Assembly (NCBI GenBank): GCA_964502465.1
Contig: CAZCWX010000684.1
Location: 1-13,314 of the forward strand
Reading direction: 5' to 3'
DNA length: 13,314 nucleotides
DNA from: CAZCWX01 sp964502465
GTDB lineage: Bacteria; Desulfobacterota; Binatia; Bin18
The notes under the pieces were generated by a model. The model saw nothing but the letters and a program-made list of their open reading frames with translations, was not told the origin of the DNA and ran no database searches. Each line of letters starts with the position of its first letter. Positions within the stretch are counted from its first letter, which is position 1. The translations under genes and the position numbers were made by a program. Positions 1 through 7,172 of the stretch are shown here, in pieces.

Positions 1-1593
1 GGCTCCTTGCCCGAGGCGCTTCAGCACCTTGTAATTGCCTGGCAGTAAATCACCGTTGTGCGCGCAGGTTGGATCTTCTACGCGATCCGGAGTCGTCAGA
101 TCATTTTCTACACCGTCCAGATAGCTCAGAAAGTCCACTACCGAGTCGATACGATTCGCAACCTCGGGATGCGTACTGTACTGGATAAGAAACTGCAGTT
201 CCTTACCGACGCCGTTGAGCACGGCGCTAATCTGTAACCCCTTCGACTCGCGCAGCTTATTGCTGAGCTCCAGACCGTTCGCGGCTGGCGCAACACCAGA
301 GAACAAATGATAGGCAATAGCGCCGAGAGAGAAGACATCGAGATATTCGCCAACGTTCCCCTCATCGGCAAGCGCTTCTGGAGCCATATAGGCCGTGCTG
401 GCGTCTTCCACTAAGCGGTCAACGTGAGAAGTAGCCGTCACCTCACGCGAGACTCCAGAGGAAGGACTCCCCGTGCGATACCCGACTTGCCAGTTGAATA
501 CCTTGATGCGTAGGCGACTCCCATTCGCTGCAGTGACCAAGATGCTCTGTGGGCACAGGCTCCGGTGCACCACCTTTTTCTCATGGGCAAAACGGATCAC
601 CTCAGCGATTTGTCGCAGCAGGTCCAGGCGAAGGTCAACACTGAGTGCATCCTTCTGTTGTGTCAGAAAATGATCGAGGCGCACTGCCCCAGGATCATGC
701 TCGAAAATGAGCGCCGGTCCTAATTCATGGTCAGTGAGTCCATAGCTGCGGAGAATGCCTGGGTGCTCCAGTTTTTCGAGCAGTCGGAACTCCCGCAGTG
801 CGGCGCGTTGGATCGTCTGCCGGTCTTCTTCCGACGCCTCAGTGCGGACGAGATACAAGCGCACGCGTCTTTTGACATCGGATAATTGCACGTGCGTGGC
901 GTGCCAATCCTGATAGCCTGGGCCTTCCCCGATAATCTGGTCGAGCACATAGTCCCCGACCTTGCGGCGTCGTTGCGAGGGACGAATACCCGCCTGTTCC
1001 AGCGCCTGACTAATGGTTTTGGCGGTGGGCCGATCGTGCGTTCCCCTCGGATAGTGGTCCAGTCCCAGACAGTCTCTGCGTTTAATCCCCGCCATGATGC
1101 CAAGGCGCGGTGGAATGTCTCCTTCCTTCTCACGATCCCGTAGACAGACTCGATAGCGTGCGGTGTCCTGCAACTCACAGCGGAGATCAGGGGCAGAGCA
1201 AAAGACAAGCGCTTCAAGGAACGGAAGCTGCCCTTTTTTCTTGCTCACCTTCTGCCGTTGGAGCAACGACTGGAGCTTCTTGGCTTTACTGTTGGCGCCA
1301 ATCAATGGATTGTCGATCGTGATGAGCCTGCCATCCGTTTCCCAGGTCCACGTCCCAGCGTCGCCAAACAGTCGTCCTGGCCGGCTCTTAATCTCAATCA
1401 AGAAGAAGCCTTGTGGAGTAAAGACCAGCAGATCAACTTCATTAATACTGCCGTCGTCCGCAATGAACTCGAAATTGGACCATGCCCGATAGGGTTCGTG
1501 CGAGGGAAAGTGTTGGCACACGAAGTCGAGCGCATCCCGCTCCCAGGGAAACTGTGATTCTGCTATGATCGTCCAGTTCGTTGCGCTCCCCAT
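1..1593 (-). CDS. NERD domain / pseudokinase / Ser-Thr kinase, PglW- or MAD6-like (C-terminus beyond window)
   Basis: The frame is open from an ATG at 1593 to the window edge (531 codons, no stop). An in-frame TGA lies 15 bases upstream of the ATG, and GAGGGTGG precedes it at suitable spacing. Residues about 12-150 look like a NERD domain with the nuclease-type pattern D54...E67-I-K69 (EVDLLVF then LIEIKS). Residues about 213-440 have a protein-kinase fold pattern: EHPGIL-type helix C region, VVHRSLCPQSIL at 341-352, APE at 404-406 and DVFSLG at 419-424. The catalytic Asp of HRD is Ser345, DFG is replaced by FNW (366-368), and no VAIK-type lysine is evident, so this domain is probably a pseudokinase. 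A second kinase domain begins at about 516 with a fresh glycine loop (RLGQGA) that runs off the edge. NERD plus tandem kinases is the architecture of PglW (BREX type 2) and MAD6-type defence kinases. The subtype cannot be set without the missing C-terminus and downstream genes. Confidence 0.85.
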   Translation of the reverse strand, partial: MGSATNWTIIAESQFPWERDALDFVCQHFPSHEPYRAWSNFEFIADDGSINEVDLLVFTPQGFFLIEIKSRPGRLFGDAGTWTWETDGRLITIDNPLIGANSKAKKLQSLLQRQKVSKKKGQLPFLEALVFCSAPDLRCELQDTARYRVCLRDREKEGDIPPRLGIMAGIKRRDCLGLDHYPRGTHDRPTAKTISQALEQAGIRPSQRRRKVGDYVLDQIIGEGPGYQDWHATHVQLSDVKRRVRLYLVRTEASEEDRQTIQRAALREFRLLEKLEHPGILRSYGLTDHELGPALIFEHDPGAVRLDHFLTQQKDALSVDLRLDLLRQIAEVIRFAHEKKVVHRSLCPQSILVTAANGSRLRIKVFNWQVGYRTGSPSSGVSREVTATSHVDRLVEDASTAYMAPEALADEGNVGEYLDVFSLGAIAYHLFSGVAPAANGLELSNKLRESKGLQISAVLNGVGKELQFLIQYSTHPEVANRIDSVVDFLSYLDGVENDLTTPDRVEDPTCAHNGDLLPGNYKVLKRLGQGA

Positions 1594-1656
1594 TGCTGTC
1601 CACCCTCAGCACCCACCAGCCGATCAAAAACACATGCGATCACGCCGGGTCGGGAG

Positions 1657-1881
1657 TCACTGTCCTTTCTTTCGCTCAAAACCTTGAGAAACCCGCGACC
1701 CTGACCGCTCCAGCTGGCGCAGAATCCGTGCCAGGTCGGCTTTTCTATACAGACGGTAATTATTCACGGGATGCCGGAACTCGGGAATCTTTCCCTCCGC
1801 ACCCCACGCGCGCACGGTGTTGGGGCACACGCCAAGAATCTCGGATGCTTCCTGTACTAATACGTAACCTTCCCGTTGCAA
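1657..1881 (-). CDS. Small MerR/excisionase-type HTH DNA-binding protein (MAD1-like)
   Basis: The product has about 74 residues and is almost entirely one winged helix-turn-helix. VQEASEILGV (9-18) forms the first helix, PNTVRAWGAEGKIP (20-33) the recognition helix and turn, and NNYRLYRKADLARIL (40-54) the wing and last helix. The start is uncertain. I chose TTG at 1881 because GAGG lies about 10 bases upstream and the HTH then starts four residues in, as is usual for this family. A GTG at 1902 has no visible ribosome binding site. The frame stays open to a GTG at 2148, but those extra residues look non-coding and would butt against the neighbouring reductase. The stop is 63 bases before the kinase ATG, so the two genes are probably co-transcribed. 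Similar small HTH proteins lead methyltransferase-linked defence operons (MAD1), so an island-specific regulator is the likely role. Confidence 0.65.
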   Translation of the reverse strand: MQREGYVLVQEASEILGVCPNTVRAWGAEGKIPEFRHPVNNYRLYRKADLARILRQLERSGSRVSQGFERKKGQ

Positions 1882-2144
1882 CCTGGCTGAACCTCGACTC
1901 ACAGGGAAAAGGGGGAACCGAAAAGTCCGCCAAACCTTACCAAGAGCTGCAGCATTGGGCAACGGCCTCACTGGGGCGATAAAAAGAAGTTCAGACAGGG
2001 AGCTGACGAGGTTGAGCGCACGACTTCTTACTGGATTATGTCGAAGGGCACCCGTGGGAAAGCGCGAATGCCAAGCGGCCCGCGGTATGCGACCCGCCTC
2101 TGAAACGTGAGCGTCTACCACCCTGGAACCTGCGTCGCGCTGTC
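1882..2144. other. Non-coding gap between HTH gene and aldo/keto reductase
   Basis: I see no convincing gene, RNA or strong hairpin in these 263 bases. It is the probable leader of the HTH-kinase operon and the junction between the defence-type genes and the metabolic genes. I found no tRNA or clear attachment-site repeat here. Confidence 0.4.
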
Positions 2145-3122
2145 TCACTGCCGCGCCAACACGGTGCGTTGCAGCGTCGCGATGTGTTCCATCGTCGCGG
2201 CAGGCAGCGGACCTGCTGCTGCAGCTGCCACCGCCTCGGCCAGTTCCGTGCGATTCTTGGCCCCCGTGACTACCGTGCTTACGCCGGGCAGACTCAGCGC
2301 GTAGCGCATCGCCGCCACTGCCAACGACGAAGAGGTCTCGGTCGTAAGAAAGCCCAGATGTTGCTGCGCCAGCGCAAAGTCTCGCACGACAGGATGCTCT
2401 GCCGGCAGGGAGCGATCGATCGCCGCGGTCAGTGCACCCGCGGCAAACGGTCGAATGCCAAACACCCCTAGCCCTGCCGCCTGCGCGAGCCGGATCATCT
2501 CTCTATGATCGCGGTACGGGGCATCCCCGCGTGCGCCCATCTCTCCTTCTGAGGATAAAATATTAGTGACGAGCTGGACGGTGTCCAGCCGCCCGTCGGC
2601 AAACAACTCGCGCACCACATCATGCCGAGCAATACCTGTGAATCCCAGGGCTTTGACGACTCCTGTGTCCTTGAGTTTTTGCATCACGTCGAGCACGCCG
2701 CCGGTGCCAACAACTTCACGAAGCGTCAATCGTCGTGGCGCTGTGGGTTCCTGGGGTTCGATCTGGTTGTGGAGCTGAAACACATCGATTTGGCTGAGTC
2801 CCAAACGTGTGAGACTGCCGGTGATGGAGCGCTGGACTGCGCCGGCGAGATCCTTGCGCTCCTCGGGCTTGACAAACACCTTGGTGGCGATTAGGGGTTT
2901 GGTCGGCAGGTCTCGCCACGCCCGTCCCACGATCTCTTCCGACTTGCCTGCGCCGTATACCGGCGCCAGATCGAGGAGGTTGATGCCCCTGGTCACGGCG
3001 TATTTCACCGTCTCGACACACTCCTCATCAGTCGTGGGACCCCAGACCATGCCGATCCCTCCCCCTCCCAGGGTGAGAGCTGACACCTGAAAACCTGTCT
3101 TACCGAGCATACGCTGTTCCAT
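2145..3122 (-). CDS. Aldo/keto reductase
   Basis: This 325-residue protein is the usual length for a bacterial (beta/alpha)8-barrel NAD(P)H-dependent aldo/keto reductase. The N-terminus has the family pattern LGKTGFQVSALTLGGGGIG. The catalytic tetrad is visible: Asp51 and Tyr56 (LLDLAPVYGAG), Lys81 (ATKVF) and His118 (FQLHNQ). A late segment with GVSTVVTGAKN matches the cofactor phosphate-binding region. The start is fixed by AGGAGG six bases before the ATG. It probably reduces a small aldehyde or ketone, or acts like the L-galactose/D-threo-aldose dehydrogenase branch; the substrate cannot be inferred. It diverges from the plus-strand genes that begin at 3261 and ends about 260 bases from the HTH gene. 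Confidence 0.92.
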   Translation of the reverse strand: MEQRMLGKTGFQVSALTLGGGGIGMVWGPTTDEECVETVKYAVTRGINLLDLAPVYGAGKSEEIVGRAWRDLPTKPLIATKVFVKPEERKDLAGAVQRSITGSLTRLGLSQIDVFQLHNQIEPQEPTAPRRLTLREVVGTGGVLDVMQKLKDTGVVKALGFTGIARHDVVRELFADGRLDTVQLVTNILSSEGEMGARGDAPYRDHREMIRLAQAAGLGVFGIRPFAAGALTAAIDRSLPAEHPVVRDFALAQQHLGFLTTETSSSLAVAAMRYALSLPGVSTVVTGAKNRTELAEAVAAAAAGPLPAATMEHIATLQRTVLARQ

Positions 3123-3260
3123 GAGATTCCTCCTCTCGTACGGACTTGGCCTTCTCTAGATTCACCACGGGTCTGTGATATTCACCTTAGATACCTCGTA
3201 CGGTTGCCGACGTCGAGGGTTGCAGGTAGATCATCAGGAAAACCAGAGGAGGGAGTCCGT
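3123..3260. promoter_or_regulatory. Divergent intergenic region with paired short repeats
   Basis: This 138-base region sits between the reductase and the plus-strand cluster and must hold both promoters. CTCGTACGG occurs at 3135-3143 and 3195-3203, and ATTCACC at 3160-3166 and 3180-3186. The order is therefore outer-inner-inner-outer, with all copies in direct orientation. This could be an operator for a regulator encoded elsewhere, but the words are short enough to arise by chance. No confident -35/-10 pair was identified. Confidence 0.3.
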
Positions 3261-3407
3261 ATGGGATATACCACGTTACACCTCGCCCAAGAGGGAGCCG
3301 TATTAACCATCACCGTCAATCGGCCCGAGGTGCTCAACGCCCAAAGCCGTGTTATGCTTGAGAAGTTTGATTATGCGCTGTCCGAACTTCCTTTGCCATA
3401 TGGATGA
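3261..3407 (+). pseudogene. Enoyl-CoA hydratase/isomerase N-terminal stub (first)
   Basis: This 48-residue product matches only the start of the crotonase fold: MGYTTLHLAQEGAVLTITVN, then RPEVLNAQSRVMLEKFDYAL. The pattern ITVNRPEVLNA is the family's conserved first strand and loop. A family member is normally about 260 residues, so the oxyanion-hole loops, the catalytic acidic residues and the trimerisation helices are all missing. The last residues (SELPLPYG) no longer resemble the family. No continuation is visible in any frame before the next gene at 3471, so an internal deletion is more likely than a single frameshift. The ATG at 3261 has GGAGGGAG just upstream, so the stub may still be translated. 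It could not be active as a hydratase. Confidence 0.75.
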
Positions 3408-3470
3408 GCCCATGCCGGGTTGTGGCGTCGGCGTGATGAGAGGGATGACGTTCGTGAAAGGAGGAACAGT

Positions 3471-4010
3471 ATGAGTCGCATCTTTGGGGAAATTCGGCAA
3501 AACGGCTACGTGGTGCGAGACCTTGCCGCCGCTCTGCGTCACTGGACCACGGTGCTTGGGGTCGGCCCATTTTTTTATTTTCCACACGTGAAGATTGACG
3601 ACTTCCGCTACCGCGGGCAACCGTCGTCCCCCGCTCTCAGCATCGCCCTGGCCAATTCTGGCGCCCTGCAGATCGAGTTGATCCAGCAGCACAACGACGC
3701 TCCGTCGATGTATCGTGACTTTCTCCAAGCTGGGTGTGAAGGACTCCAGCATGTCGCGTATTGGACAGAAACGATGGACGCAGACCTCGACCGCCTCGCC
3801 GCGCTCGGATACGAGATCGGACAAGCGGGCACGGTAGGTGAGCGGGGGCGCTTTGTGTATCTGTGGACGGAGGCCCATCCGGGGACGGTGGTGGAACTCT
3901 CAGAGGTCAGCGGCTGGAAGGCCGGCTTTTTCCGCAAGATCGCCGAGGCGGCGCGGCACTGGGATGGCACCGAGCCCATTCGCCGGTTGTCGCAACTGCC
4001 AGCGCAATAA
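3471..4010 (+). CDS. VOC (glyoxalase/dioxygenase fold) protein, single domain
   Basis: This 179-residue protein starts at an ATG with AAAGGAGG six bases upstream; the frame is open further upstream but has no better start. The vicinal-oxygen-chelate beta-alpha-beta-beta-beta pattern is visible: QNGYVVRDLAAALRHWTTVLG (10-30), then the second module with LQHVAYW (92-98) and TVVELSE (139-145). At the usual metal positions there are Gln10/Asn11, Glu69 (IEL), His94 and Glu142, so the first ligand is not the common His. Relatives include glyoxalase I, methylmalonyl-CoA epimerase and ring-cleavage dioxygenases; the reaction cannot be named. It is followed by a second VOC gene 37 bases downstream, so the two probably share a transcript. 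Confidence 0.88.
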   Translation: MSRIFGEIRQNGYVVRDLAAALRHWTTVLGVGPFFYFPHVKIDDFRYRGQPSSPALSIALANSGALQIELIQQHNDAPSMYRDFLQAGCEGLQHVAYWTETMDADLDRLAALGYEIGQAGTVGERGRFVYLWTEAHPGTVVELSEVSGWKAGFFRKIAEAARHWDGTEPIRRLSQLPAQ

Positions 4011-4047
4011 GTTCTCGAATCATTCTTGAATCATTAAGGAGGCACGT

Positions 4048-4944
4048 ATGTTCAAGATCGGCAAGTTATTTCACCTTACGCACGTTGTGAACGATCTCGA
4101 CGTTGTTGACCAATGGTACGATGAGGTCTTTGCGGTGACCCGTTTCTACCACGGCTATGAGCAGCTGGCTGGACGCGAGGCCTCGCTCATCGCTATCGGG
4201 GATGTCATTATGGAACCGATGATGCCGGCTCGCAGGGAGAATCTACGGAATCAATCGGTAAAGAAATTCCACGACCGCTTCGGTCAGCATTTTCATTCTA
4301 TCGCCTGGTACGTCGATGATGTGGAGGACATCTCCGCCCGGCTCGACCAAGAGAATCTGCGCCTCTACAACATCGTCGGCAACCAGGTAAAACCGCCGCA
4401 CAAGATGACGGCAATCTGGACGCATCCCAGGGAAACCTACGGCCAGCTTGAGTTCGCCTTGTATGGCGATTTCACAAAAGACCCGCGGTTTGCACCCACA
4501 TGGTCAAATGCGCCCTGGCGCGAGCATCCGCTGGGGATCGAGCGCGCTTCGCATATTGGTGTGGTAGTAAGAGACCTACCAGCCGCACAGCGGCTCTATT
4601 GCGATGTCCTTGGCGGGACGCTGATCCACGAGGAGGAAGTGCAGGGTCGCAAGCAGAGCGCGTTCGTGGCCATCGGCGAAGACACGGTCGTAGAACTGGC
4701 CCAGCCCCACTCGCCGGCCACTCCTGAAGGCCGTGATCTGGAGCAAAACGGCGAGGGCATCCATTCCCTGATATTCAAGACGACAGACCTGGGCAAAGCG
4801 CGCGACTTCCTGAAAGCCAAACATCTACAGCCTGAACCGGACGGCGCGGATACGATCGCCCTCGGGCCGGACCAGGCGTTCGGGATGGTGTTCGGCTTTA
4901 CCCAGCGCGCCCTGCCAAACGATCCGCGCAGGAGTCAGTCGTGA
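4048..4944 (+). CDS. Tandem VOC-domain protein (glyoxalase/extradiol dioxygenase-like)
   Basis: This 298-residue protein consists of two VOC domains. The first covers about residues 7-140, with candidate metal ligands His12 (LTHVV), Glu56, His83 (FHSIAW) and Glu135 (LEFALYG). The second covers about 167-285, with His169 (SHIGVVV), Glu216 (VVELAQ) and His239 (IHSLIF), but the final strand GMVFGF lacks the expected Glu. The full ligand set in the N-terminal domain suggests that domain carries the metal. Two-domain VOC proteins include extradiol dioxygenases, but the size and ligand placement also fit epimerase or lyase relatives. AAGGAGG lies five bases before the ATG. The preceding gene is also VOC, so the pair may act on the same compound or form a complex (inference). 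Confidence 0.88.
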   Translation: MFKIGKLFHLTHVVNDLDVVDQWYDEVFAVTRFYHGYEQLAGREASLIAIGDVIMEPMMPARRENLRNQSVKKFHDRFGQHFHSIAWYVDDVEDISARLDQENLRLYNIVGNQVKPPHKMTAIWTHPRETYGQLEFALYGDFTKDPRFAPTWSNAPWREHPLGIERASHIGVVVRDLPAAQRLYCDVLGGTLIHEEEVQGRKQSAFVAIGEDTVVELAQPHSPATPEGRDLEQNGEGIHSLIFKTTDLGKARDFLKAKHLQPEPDGADTIALGPDQAFGMVFGFTQRALPNDPRRSQS

Positions 4945-5028
4945 CCAAGAGGACAAAGAGCAAACCGACCTCTCTGATGCTCGACCTGCACGAAACCGCA
5001 CCCCTACGCGCAAAAAAGGAGATACCCC

Positions 5029-5241
5029 ATGGCCCGCTTTGAGGAATACGCGAACAAATACCAATACATTCAGATGGAACGGCGCGACGGCATTTTGCAG
5101 ATGCGCTTGCATACGGACGGGGGAACGCTGCACTGGGGGGAGGCCCCACACGCCGAGTTAGGCCAATGTTACTCCGACATCGGCAGCGACCCGGAAAACC
5201 GCGCAGTCATCGTGACGGGGACCGGCGAAGATCGGCTCTGA
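5029..5241 (+). pseudogene. Enoyl-CoA hydratase/isomerase N-terminal stub (second, different subfamily)
   Basis: This 70-residue product starts at ATG 5029 after AAAAAAGGAG. It matches the opening of a crotonase-family protein: FEEYANKYQYIQMERRDGIL, then MRLHTDGGTLHWG and NRAVIVTGTGED. The sequence stops exactly where the family would enter the first oxyanion-hole loop (VTGTGxxFxAG), so the active site is absent. No continuation is found in the other two frames up to the next gene at 5395. Its sequence differs from the stub at 3261, so it is not a local duplicate. It lies 84 bases after the tandem VOC gene. It may be a relic of a longer gene that once completed the operon, or a translated small protein of unknown role. 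Confidence 0.75.
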
Positions 5242-5394
5242 CGAGCAGACGAATTGACGGACACGGAGCATGACCCGCCAATCACCACCTGCGGTTCACG
5301 GAGATCTGGAGGACAGCCCTACCGGTGACTCTCCCAGGGGGGTAGGTAAGAGGGTGGGTCAACTCATTTTCTTTTTTTAACGGAGGACTGAGAG

Positions 5395-6273
5395 ATGGAG
5401 AAACGCACGGTGACGTTTTTTAGCGAAGGGGCACGATTGGAAGGGGATCTGTTCCTGCCTGACGGATTGAAGGCTGGAGAGCAACGACCGGGAATCGTGC
5501 TGTGCCACGGCTTTACCGGCCTGCGCGCCGGGATTCTGCCGGACTATGCCAAGGTCTTCGCCGAGGCGGGGTTTGTGGCGCTCACGTTTGATTATCGCGG
5601 CTTTGGCGGGAGCGAAGGGACGAAATGGCGGCTGATCCCCCTGGAACAGGTTGACGATATCCGCAATGCGATCACGTACTTGCAAGGACAGCCCGAGGTC
5701 GACCCAGAACGCATTGGGCTCTGGGGGACCAGCTTCGGCGGCGGCCATGCGCCCTACACGGCGGGGATCGATCCCCGCGTGAAAGCAGTCGTTGGTCAAG
5801 TCGGGTTTGGCGACGGCGAACGCCTGATCCTCGATTCACGCAGTTACGGGGAGCGGGCACGACTCCAGCAGCAGATCCAGGAGGATCGGCACCGACGCAC
5901 GCGCGAAGGGACGGGAGAGACGCTCGACGCGATCTCCATATTGAATGCGGCGCAGACGCGTGCCTTTCTGGAGCCATTGCTAAAAACCAACCCCGCCATG
6001 AAATGTGAGCTCTCCTGGGAGACAGTGGAGAAGACGCTGGAATACAAACCAATCGACGTTGTACACAAAATCTCACCGCGTCCGTTGCTGCTGATCGGCG
6101 CGCGTGACGACGACACCTGTCCGATTGAAGGCTACGAAAAACTGTACGAGAAGGCAGGCGAGCCCAAGAAGCTGGTCGTGCTCCCGATCACACACTATGA
6201 AATCTACTCTGGAAAATGGTTCGATGAATCCGCCCGTCTGGCGCGCGACTGGTTCGCTCATTTTCTGATGTAG
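5395..6273 (+). CDS. Alpha/beta hydrolase, acyl-esterase / dipeptidyl-peptidase-like
   Basis: This 292-residue serine hydrolase has the family landmarks: the oxyanion-hole strand IVLCHGFTG (34-42), DYRGFGGSEG (66-75), the nucleophile elbow GTSFGG with Ser113, a candidate acidic residue among Asp238-Asp240 in GARDDDTCP, and His267 in ITHYEIY. A helical lid insertion of about 70 residues (145-215) sits before the acid residue. There is no signal peptide, so it is cytoplasmic. It probably cleaves an ester, thioester or C-C bond of a small substrate. GGAGG precedes the ATG by about nine bases. The next gene begins 11 bases after its stop, with that gene's ribosome binding site touching the stop codon, so the two are an operon. 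Confidence 0.9.
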   Translation: MEKRTVTFFSEGARLEGDLFLPDGLKAGEQRPGIVLCHGFTGLRAGILPDYAKVFAEAGFVALTFDYRGFGGSEGTKWRLIPLEQVDDIRNAITYLQGQPEVDPERIGLWGTSFGGGHAPYTAGIDPRVKAVVGQVGFGDGERLILDSRSYGERARLQQQIQEDRHRRTREGTGETLDAISILNAAQTRAFLEPLLKTNPAMKCELSWETVEKTLEYKPIDVVHKISPRPLLLIGARDDDTCPIEGYEKLYEKAGEPKKLVVLPITHYEIYSGKWFDESARLARDWFAHFLM

Positions 6274-6283
6274 GAGAGGATCA

Positions 6284-6913
6284 ATGAAAAGCCTTGAGGT
6301 GCTCAGGGCAACACTGGAGAGGAGTGTGTCGCATGACGGTCCGCTCACTGGCGCGCCCCGTCATGCCTCGGTCGGTGTCCTCGTCGCGGAGACTCTGCCA
6401 ACCCCCCAGATCTGTTTTATTCGTCGCGCGAAGTGGGACGGCGACCCGTGGTCCGAGCATATCGCGTTCCCTGGGGGATCACGCTTAGAAGACGAGACAG
6501 CTCTGCAAACCGTCCGACGAGAGGTGCACGAAGAGGTGGGCGTCTCCCTTGGAGAGGACGCAGAGTTGACCCAGTTGCCTCAGCTCCGCATTCGGCTGGC
6601 AGGGAGAGAACGGCTGCTGCTCCTTGATGCGTTTGTTTACCATCTCCCGGGACCGCTTCCTCCGCTGCAGTGCGGTCCAGAGGTCGCGTCCGCCTTCTGG
6701 ACCCCGGTCTCGGATTTGTGGAACGCTCAGAATCTCGATCACCTCGTGTTGGGCGACCGGGGAGATGTCCTCGTCTACCCGGCGGTGCGTCTGCCGCAGG
6801 GCGTGGTGTTCGGGATTACCTTGCGCGTCCTCACCCTCTTGTCCGACCAATTGGGGATTCCCCTGCACTACCTGGAGGAGATCCCGCTGCTCCGGCGCGA
6901 CGGGAAAAAGTGA
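6284..6913 (+). CDS. Nudix hydrolase, CoA pyrophosphatase-like (NudL type)
   Basis: This 209-residue protein carries a complete Nudix box: Gly65, five residues, Glu71, seven residues, then REVHEEVGV (79-87), i.e. GX5EX7REUXEEXGU. Just before it, FIRRAKWDGDPWSEHIAFPG (45-64) matches the accessory motif that marks the CoA/acyl-CoA pyrophosphatase group, in which CoA is split to phosphopantetheine and 3',5'-ADP. AGGAG at the end of the preceding hydrolase gene serves as ribosome binding site, so translation is probably coupled. A CoA-cleaving enzyme fits a neighbourhood of CoA transferase, thiolase-like and crotonase genes, and could clear dead-end acyl-CoAs (inference). Confidence 0.88.
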   Translation: MKSLEVLRATLERSVSHDGPLTGAPRHASVGVLVAETLPTPQICFIRRAKWDGDPWSEHIAFPGGSRLEDETALQTVRREVHEEVGVSLGEDAELTQLPQLRIRLAGRERLLLLDAFVYHLPGPLPPLQCGPEVASAFWTPVSDLWNAQNLDHLVLGDRGDVLVYPAVRLPQGVVFGITLRVLTLLSDQLGIPLHYLEEIPLLRRDGKK

Positions 6914-6989
6914 GAAAAGGAGCGCGCCATACGCACACCGTCAATAGTATGCTGGAGAGGCCTGCAGTTCCATGCACGAGGGATTCGCA

Positions 6990-7031
6990 CTTCAATAAAC
7001 CCTCAGGAGCGTGCCTGATACTTCATTGAAG
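6990..7031. terminator. Possible hairpin between convergent genes
   Basis: This lies between the converging Nudix and alcohol dehydrogenase genes. CTTCAAT (6990-6996) pairs with ATTGAAG (7025-7031), and inside it TCAGG (7003-7007) pairs with CCTGA (7014-7018) around a six-base loop. There is no T-run on either side, and CTTCATTGAAG at the right end is itself palindromic, so a terminator role is only a suggestion. The rest of the 6914-7172 gap shows nothing recognisable. Confidence 0.25.
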
Positions 7032-7172
7032 CACGATCCACTATCCCAAACCGGGACTCTTCCTTGGAGATGCAACCTTCACGGCGCCCCGTACTCATAC
7101 TCCAGATTCATGGATTGCTCTCTTCTGTTAGTTTTGCTTCGACACACGTGAAGACACGGCGATGTAAGCGTA

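Noticed and set aside
1903..2148. Upstream extension of the HTH reading frame to a GTG at 2148
   Set aside because: The extra residues look non-coding, there is no ribosome binding site, and the HTH family normally starts just before the first helix.
4017..4035. Direct repeat GAATCATT x2 before the tandem VOC gene
   Set aside because: Eight-base repeat in a short spacer; most likely chance and no sign of a binding site.
4941..5042. Small GTG ORF (about 33 codons) overlapping the tandem VOC stop
   Set aside because: It has no recognisable domain, overlaps the ribosome binding site and start of the next gene, and is likely chance.
5318..5382. CCTACC...GGTAGG inverted repeat followed by a T-rich run as a terminator
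   Set aside because: The stem is short with a large loop, and the T-run is some 25 bases away and directly precedes the next gene's ribosome binding site.
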